From Massilia brevitalea (GTDB lineage: Bacteria; Pseudomonadota; Gammaproteobacteria; Burkholderiales; Burkholderiaceae_D), in assembly GCF_030711405.1 (NCBI RefSeq), contig NZ_JAULSI010000010.1, positions 99,252 to 163,251 on the forward strand: 64,000 nt of DNA, in the 5' to 3' direction. Both the position numbers and the translations under genes were made by a program. The notes beneath the pieces are model-generated. The model was not told where the DNA came from. It ran no database searches and worked only from the letters and a program-made list of their open reading frames with translations. Of this stretch, positions 61,974-64,000 are shown one piece after another. Numbering within the stretch: the stretch's first letter is position 1; each line of letters opens with the position of its first letter.

Positions 61974-63935
61974 ATGTTTCGCCGTCCGCTTTCCGTCCTT
62001 TCCTTCAGCCTGATGCTGGCCTTCGGCGCCGGCGCGATGCTCCCCGCCAGCGCAGCCGGCCAGGCGGACGCACCTGCCGCCAAACGCAGCATCAAGGACA
62101 GCTATACCAAGTACGAATACCGCATCCCGATGCGCGATGGCGTCAAGCTGTTCACGGTGGTCTACGTGCCGAAGGATGCGTCGCAAAGCCATCCCTTCCT
62201 GATGCAGCGCACGCCCTACAGCGCCGGCGTGAACGCCCAGGGCGAGCTGCGCTATGGCGTCGACTGGATGCCGGAAGCGATCGGCCCGTCGCGCGAATTC
62301 GAGGAAGCCGGCTACATCTTCGTGAAACAGGACGTGCGCGGTCGCTACATGTCGGAAGGGAAGTGGCAGGAGATGACGCCGCACCTGGCGGCCAGCGCCA
62401 AGCGCGCGCCGGGCGAAGGCGTCGAGAGCGAGGACATGCACGACACCGTGGCCTGGCTGCTGAAGCACGTCCCGAACAACAACGGTAAAGTGGGAATCTA
62501 CGGCATCAGCTATCCGGGCTTCTACACGGCGGCCAGCATCATCGACTCGCACCCGGCGATCAAGGCCGCCTCGCCGCAGGCGCCGATCGCCGACCTGTAC
62601 ATGGGCGACGACTCCTATCACGGCGGCGCCTTCATGCTGGCCGCGAACTTCGATTTCTACGCCTCCTTTACCGAAGCGCCAAACCCCGCGCCGCCGCCCA
62701 AGTCGCGCGGTGAATTCGACTACGGCACGACCGACGGCTACGACTTCTTCCTGCAGCGCCTGACGCTGGCGAACATCGCCGCCGCCATGAGCCCGGCGCA
62801 GCGCACCTACTTCATGCCGAACATCGAGCACGACAGCTATGACAGCTTCTGGCAGACGCGTTCGATCACGCCGCACATGAAGAACGTGAAAGCGGCGGTG
62901 CTGACGGTGGGCGGCTGGTTCGACGCCGAGGACCCGCAGGGACCGTTCTCGATCTACGGCGCCATCAAGAAGCACAATCCGGCGGCCAGCAACAGCCTGG
63001 TGATCGGGCCCTGGGTGCACGGCGGCTGGGCGCGCGGCGACGGCGCCCGCCTGGGCCATGTGAACTTCGACAGCAAGACGAGCGAGTACTTCCGCAAGAA
63101 CCTGCAATTTCCCTTCTTCGAACAGCACCTGCGCGGCGTGAAGCCGGCGCGTGCGATTGCCGAGGTCACCGCCTTCGAGACCGGTTCGAACGTCTGGCGC
63201 CAGTATTCGGCCTGGCCGCCGGTGCAGGCCAAGGCGCGCACGCTGTACTTCGGCGCTGACGGCAAGCTGGACTGGAAGGCGCCGGTTGCCAGCGGCGCCG
63301 GATACGACGAATACGTGGCCGATCCGAAGAAACCGGTGCCCTTCATCGGCTACCCGGCCACCGGCGTGCCGCGCGAGTACATGGTCTCGGACCAGCGCTT
63401 CGCCGCCAAGCGTCCAGACGTGCTGGTGTACCAGAGCGAAGTGCTGGAAGAAGACGTGACGATTGCCGGCCCGGTGCTGCCGAAGCTGTTCGTCTCGACC
63501 ACGGGGACGGATGCCGACTGGGTGGTCAAGCTGATCGATGTGTACCCGGCCGACTATCCGCAGCCGGAAGCCGAGCGCCGCGGCAATGACACGGGTGCGC
63601 CGCCGCTGGCGATGGGCGGCTACCAGCAGCTGGTGCGCGGCAACCCTTTACGCGCCAAGTTCCGCAACAGCTTCGAACAACCGGAAGCGCTGGTGCCGAA
63701 CAAGGTGGAAGCGCTCAGCTATGAACTCGGCCAGGTGAACCACACCTTCCGCCGCGGCCACCGCATCATGGTGCAGGTGCAAAGCTCGTGGTTCCCGCTG
63801 GTCGACCTGAACCCGCAGACTTTCACCCGCATTCCGAGCGCGAAACCGGAAGACTTCGTGAAGGCGACCCAGCGCGTGTATCACCAGCCAAATGCGGCGT
63901 CGGGCTTGCAGTTGATGGTGATGCCAGCGAATTGA
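61974..63935 (+). CDS. CocE/NonD family hydrolase (X-Pro dipeptidyl-peptidase-like)
   Basis: A 653-residue exported hydrolase: signal peptide (ends ASAAG), S15/CocE alpha-beta hydrolase domain with YEYRIPMRDGVKLFTVVYVP, nucleophile motif GISYPGF (Ser about 180), and a C-terminal jelly-roll (FEQPEALVPNKVEALSYEL). Family members cleave cocaine-like esters, cephalosporins or X-Pro peptides; substrate unknown. The Ser is clear; the acid and His were not pinned with certainty. Confidence 0.92.
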   Translation: MFRRPLSVLSFSLMLAFGAGAMLPASAAGQADAPAAKRSIKDSYTKYEYRIPMRDGVKLFTVVYVPKDASQSHPFLMQRTPYSAGVNAQGELRYGVDWMPEAIGPSREFEEAGYIFVKQDVRGRYMSEGKWQEMTPHLAASAKRAPGEGVESEDMHDTVAWLLKHVPNNNGKVGIYGISYPGFYTAASIIDSHPAIKAASPQAPIADLYMGDDSYHGGAFMLAANFDFYASFTEAPNPAPPPKSRGEFDYGTTDGYDFFLQRLTLANIAAAMSPAQRTYFMPNIEHDSYDSFWQTRSITPHMKNVKAAVLTVGGWFDAEDPQGPFSIYGAIKKHNPAASNSLVIGPWVHGGWARGDGARLGHVNFDSKTSEYFRKNLQFPFFEQHLRGVKPARAIAEVTAFETGSNVWRQYSAWPPVQAKARTLYFGADGKLDWKAPVASGAGYDEYVADPKKPVPFIGYPATGVPREYMVSDQRFAAKRPDVLVYQSEVLEEDVTIAGPVLPKLFVSTTGTDADWVVKLIDVYPADYPQPEAERRGNDTGAPPLAMGGYQQLVRGNPLRAKFRNSFEQPEALVPNKVEALSYELGQVNHTFRRGHRIMVQVQSSWFPLVDLNPQTFTRIPSAKPEDFVKATQRVYHQPNAASGLQLMVMPAN

Positions 63936-63955
63936 ACTGCGCCGTGTGACAGCCG

Positions 63956-63983
63956 GTAGGGTGGGCACTTGTGCCCACGCGGT
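63956..63983. repeat. Palindromic intergenic repeat, locus 7 (window edge)
   Basis: One copy with core ACTTGT, the same core as loci 1 and 5. Its partner would lie beyond the window end. Starts 21 bp after the hydrolase stop. Confidence 0.8.
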
Positions 63984-64000
63984 CTCACCGGTTGATCATA

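Overview
The window is GC-rich, gene-dense chromosomal DNA. The gene content (PHB metabolism, cytochrome bd, RsxB, an FdxA-type ferredoxin, rplU-rpmA-obgE-proB, NasS/NasT nitrate control) fits a betaproteobacterium of the Oxalobacteraceae, probably Massilia or a close relative. That placement is inferred from protein style and gene order; no marker gene was compared.

Layout. 0.1-7.0 kb: three minus-strand genes for exported proteins (vWA lipoprotein, unknown 747-residue protein, S9 peptidase) and a 35-residue membrane peptide. 7.5-17.7 kb: a complete nitrate assimilation locus (nasT, nasS, then transporter, nirB, nirD, flavoprotein, nitrate reductase). Its structural operon is preceded by a near-consensus sigma-54 promoter and a leader with two ANTAR-type hairpins and an overlapping terminator. 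18-25.7 kb: a small gene, a GbsR/MarR-type regulator and cydDC-cydABX. 26-33 kb: a hybrid histidine kinase, a Fur-box-bearing TonB receptor/PepSY pair and a nitroreductase. 33.0-38.1 kb: a roughly 5 kb island between a tRNA-Pro gene and a 22-bp copy of that tRNA's 3' end. The island carries an Hcp-amidase-immunity set and a second putative effector/immunity set, and no recognisable integrase. 38-43 kb: ispB, rplU, rpmA, obgE, proB. 43-48 kb: chemoreceptor, frameshifted acyltransferase, nth, rsxB. 48-57 kb: small exported/charged proteins, phaZ, ferredoxin reductase, fdxA, an emfourin-like inhibitor with its M4-type protease, a PHA-granule protein, acyl-CoA-binding protein, FKBP and EI24 protein. 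57-64 kb: a very large divergent penicillin-binding protein, a TAXI solute-binding protein and a CocE/S15 hydrolase.

How it works together. NasS should sense nitrate and release NasT, which would stabilise the leader hairpins and let transcription reach the nitrate genes; sigma-54 adds nitrogen-limitation control. CydDC are needed to assemble the CydABX oxidase beside them. The TonB receptor and PepSY protein share two Fur-like boxes and probably handle ferric siderophores. The island genes look like type VI secretion cargo with immunity proteins.

The most notable unexplained items are the integrase-less T6SS island, an hcp whose expected ATG reads ACG, seven loci of paired palindromic repeats whose cores co-vary within each pair, a nested inverted-repeat element with three 38-bp repeats, and two unrelated small genes sharing one promoter-operator module.
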